From assembly GCA_030744095.1 (NCBI GenBank), contig JASLRF010000311.1, positions 1 through 7,905 on the forward strand: a stretch of 7,905 nt of DNA, written 5' to 3'. Origin of the DNA: Pirellulaceae bacterium. Lineage in GTDB: Bacteria; Planctomycetota; Planctomycetia; Pirellulales; Pirellulaceae. Positions 6,230 to 7,905 of the stretch are shown piece by piece. The position numbers and the translations under genes are program-made. The stretch's first letter is position 1; each line of letters begins with the position of its first letter. The notes under the pieces were generated by a model. The model saw nothing but the letters and a program-made list of their open reading frames with translations. It ran no database searches and was not told the DNA's origin.

Positions 6230-7615
6230 ATGCCGATTGAAATCGTGGTTCCCCGTCTCGGCTGGTCGATGGATGAAGGTACGTTCGGCGAGTGGCTGAA
6301 GAACGATGGCGAATCTATTGAAAAGGGTGACATGATCTTTGTGCTGGAAGGTGATAAGGCGTCGCAGGAAATCGAGTCTTTCGACTCCGGCACCCTCCAC
6401 ATTCCTCTAAATGCACCAAATCCCGGAGACGCCGTCGCGGTGGGCCAGCTGCTTGGCTATTTGTTAGCCGAAGGCGAGTCGACGCCGGCATCCCGTCAAT
6501 CGCTTGCCGCGTCTACGACGAATGCCAGGTCGAAGGACCCCGCTCCCGTGCCGGTCGGCCAACAGCGCATTGCCGGTCCCGCGGCCCGGCGACTCGCTCG
6601 TGAGTTGGGTATCGACCTCGATGCCGTGCCAACGCCTGACCCTGCAGGACGAGTTCGCGCGGAAGACGTCCGACGGGCGCCGAGCTCACACCGCGCGGGT
6701 GGCGTCGTTTCGCCGCGGCGATCTCGCGTCGTGGCATCGCCACGAGCTCGTCGTCGAGCTCGTGAGCTTGGCATTGATTGGAGCAACTTGACTGGGAGTG
6801 GGCGCAACGGACGTATTCGAGAACGGGATGTTCTAATGGCCGCGGACCAGTCGGCTTCTTTCTCGATTAAGCCTTCGCCGCACGCGACTCTGCCAGACGT
6901 GCCTGGCACGTTGCAACGGCCATCAAGGATTCGTCGGACGATCGCCCGGCGCGCGCTCGCCAGTGTACAACAGACGGCACCAGTAACGCTGACGACACAA
7001 GTCAATGCGACGAAACTACTCGCCGCTCGGCAGAAATATAGCGACTGCGGGATGGAGACGATTCCCACTTTCGGCGACATTGTCGTGAAACTCGTCTCCG
7101 TCTTGTTGCCAGAATGTCCGGAATTGAATGCCTGTTGGGTCAACGATGCGATCTACGTTTACGATGAAATCAACATCGCGATCGCTGTGGACACGCCCGC
7201 TGGTCTTCTCGCTCCAGTGTTGCGAGGCGCCAACGCATTAAGCATCCAGAAAATTGCGGCCGAGTCGCGACGGCTGGTTGAGTTGGTGCGGTCAGGCAAG
7301 CACGCGGAATACGACCTGACTGGGGGCACTTTCACAATCACAAATCTCGGCATGTTCGACATCGACTATTTCACACCGATCATCAATCTGCCGCAGACAG
7401 CTATCCTTGGCATCGGGCGCATCACGGACGCTCCAGTTGTTATTGAAGGTCAAGTTGTTGCCGGAAAGATCCTATCGCTCAGCCTGACCTTCGACCACCG
7501 CGTCATCGACGGTGCGCCTGCGGCGCGCTGGCTGCAGCGGCTGACGAAGCTGATCCAACGGCCGGAGGAAGAAATCGTCCAAGAATTGGCAGTTAGTGCC
7601 AGAAGTAAGGGGTAG
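6230..7615 (+). CDS. 2-oxoacid dehydrogenase E2 (lipoyl acyltransferase) with two subunit-binding domains
   Basis: This 461-residue dihydrolipoamide acyltransferase takes the acyl group from E1 on its lipoyl arm, passes it to CoA and forms the core of the complex. Residues 1-80 are a lipoyl domain with the modified Lys expected at K43 (EGDKASQEIES). A Ser/Ala/Pro linker follows. There are two peripheral subunit-binding domains, about 113-150 and 167-205; they share 16 of 31 positions (117-147 against 171-201), while the first lacks the usual GTG turn (PTPDPAGRV). An Arg-rich linker separates them. The catalytic domain spans about 230-455, with the DHRVIDG signature at 422-428 (His423, Asp427). 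Most E2 proteins have only one such binding domain. The ATG at 6230 follows the E1 stop by 3 bases, fits the lipoyl-domain start MPIEIVVPRLGWSM, and suggests translational coupling. E3, which would reoxidise the lipoyl group, is not encoded in the window. The acyl substrate is unknown. Confidence 0.93.
   Translation: MPIEIVVPRLGWSMDEGTFGEWLKNDGESIEKGDMIFVLEGDKASQEIESFDSGTLHIPLNAPNPGDAVAVGQLLGYLLAEGESTPASRQSLAASTTNARSKDPAPVPVGQQRIAGPAARRLARELGIDLDAVPTPDPAGRVRAEDVRRAPSSHRAGGVVSPRRSRVVASPRARRRARELGIDWSNLTGSGRNGRIRERDVLMAADQSASFSIKPSPHATLPDVPGTLQRPSRIRRTIARRALASVQQTAPVTLTTQVNATKLLAARQKYSDCGMETIPTFGDIVVKLVSVLLPECPELNACWVNDAIYVYDEINIAIAVDTPAGLLAPVLRGANALSIQKIAAESRRLVELVRSGKHAEYDLTGGTFTITNLGMFDIDYFTPIINLPQTAILGIGRITDAPVVIEGQVVAGKILSLSLTFDHRVIDGAPAARWLQRLTKLIQRPEEEIVQELAVSARSKG
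6741..6764 (+). repeat. Perfect 10-base inverted repeat inside the E2 gene
   Basis: CACGAGCTCG (6741-6750) and CGAGCTCGTG (6755-6764) flank TCGT, giving a perfect 10-bp stem with a 4-base loop. It encodes the start of the second subunit-binding domain, in an Arg-rich stretch. It may simply reflect runs of CGN and GAG/CTC codons, but a stable mRNA hairpin here is possible. Confidence 0.6.
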
Positions 7616-7905
7616 GATGAATTTGCCGATTCTGTCGGTGCATTTCGACATGGCGGATTGCCTGCGTCTGCCTTGCAAAATGGAGTGAATGGGTAAATTG
7701 GAATCAGTAGGCAAACCTGCCGTTGCCGATGTATCAATCTGGCAGCGATTCTATCCGCGGCGCAGATTGCGGGCGATGAGCTGCTGTTAACCCCAATACC
7801 GTTCAATGACGTGACGTAAGCAGCCCCTCCCGGAACAGGGATTGCTCCTCACAACTGGCCGTTCAGTTTAGGAAAGTGACACGAATTGCAGGCAATGGGA
7901 AAGAC
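7616..7905. other. Downstream region without a recognisable gene
   Basis: After the E2 stop these 290 bases show only very short plus-strand frames, such as 23 codons from 7617 with no recognisable product. A minus-strand frame (7450-7806) mostly shadows the E2 end. No hairpin with a T tract was found, so the operon's terminator is either factor-dependent or beyond the window. The weak stems seen (for example GGCAA/TTGCC at 7710-7727) are not convincing. Confidence 0.6.

Noticed and set aside
7617..7688. A 23-codon open frame immediately after the E2 stop (start 1 base after it).
   Set aside because: It is very short with no recognisable product. Proximity to the previous stop is its only support.
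7710..7727. A small stem GGCAA/TTGCC as operon terminator.
   Set aside because: The stem is only 5 bp with an 8-base loop and no T tract follows.
7450..7806. A 118-codon minus-strand open frame downstream of and overlapping E2.
   Set aside because: About half of it is antisense to the E2 catalytic domain, and the rest has no recognisable motif or good start.
7877..7890. A sigma-54-like string TGACACGAATTGCA.
   Set aside because: The two elements are two bases too close for a -24/-12 promoter and the GG of the -24 box is missing.

Overview
The window looks like chromosomal DNA of a planctomycete (Planctomycetota, probably the Pirellulales side). The indication is a minus-strand locus whose sequence belongs to the cytochrome/DUF1587 and DUF1552 (HxxSHH) families, which are greatly expanded in that phylum. 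Other indications are the moderately GC-rich composition, weak or absent Shine-Dalgarno sequences, and an intergenic nested palindrome of the REP type. No rRNA, tRNA, CRISPR array, transposase or phage gene was seen.

Layout. (1) Bases 1-593, plus strand: the C-terminal half of an enolase-superfamily sugar-acid dehydratase, closest in my reading to D-galactonate dehydratase. It is cut by the window edge. (2) Bases 599-3073, minus strand, convergent with (1) across a 5-base gap: a damaged cytochrome-type gene. It has a signal peptide, one CxxCH haem site and the start of DUF1587. After these come an apparent internal loss, an in-frame TAA, the continuation of the same protein, and an in-frame join to the C-terminal half of a DUF1552 protein. 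I read it as a pseudogene made from two normally adjacent genes. (3) Bases 3074-3419: the divergent intergenic region, with a 22-7-22 inverted repeat, a possible sigma-70-like promoter and a perfect 7-1-7 palindrome at the predicted start point. (4) Bases 3420-7615, plus strand: a tight three-gene operon of a short-chain dehydrogenase/reductase (SDR), a fused E1 alpha-beta 2-oxoacid dehydrogenase, and an E2 acyltransferase. The gaps are 14 and 3 bases. (5) Bases 7616-7905: no supportable gene.

How the genes may work together. E1 (thiamine diphosphate) and E2 (lipoyl) form the decarboxylase/acyltransferase core of a 2-oxoacid dehydrogenase complex; no E3 (dihydrolipoamide dehydrogenase) gene is in the window. 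The leading SDR has a Rossmann fold and the usual Ser and Tyr, but the catalytic Lys of YxxxK is Met, so its chemistry is uncertain. A sugar-acid dehydratase nearby makes a 2-keto-3-deoxy acid. That allows the hypothesis that the operon oxidises a sugar-acid-derived 2-oxoacid to an acyl-CoA, but the dehydratase is not in the operon and the link is inference.

The points most worth a second look are the chimeric, stop-interrupted cytochrome/DUF1552 locus, the SDR lacking its catalytic Lys inside a 2-oxoacid dehydrogenase operon, and the E2 with two tandem subunit-binding domains.
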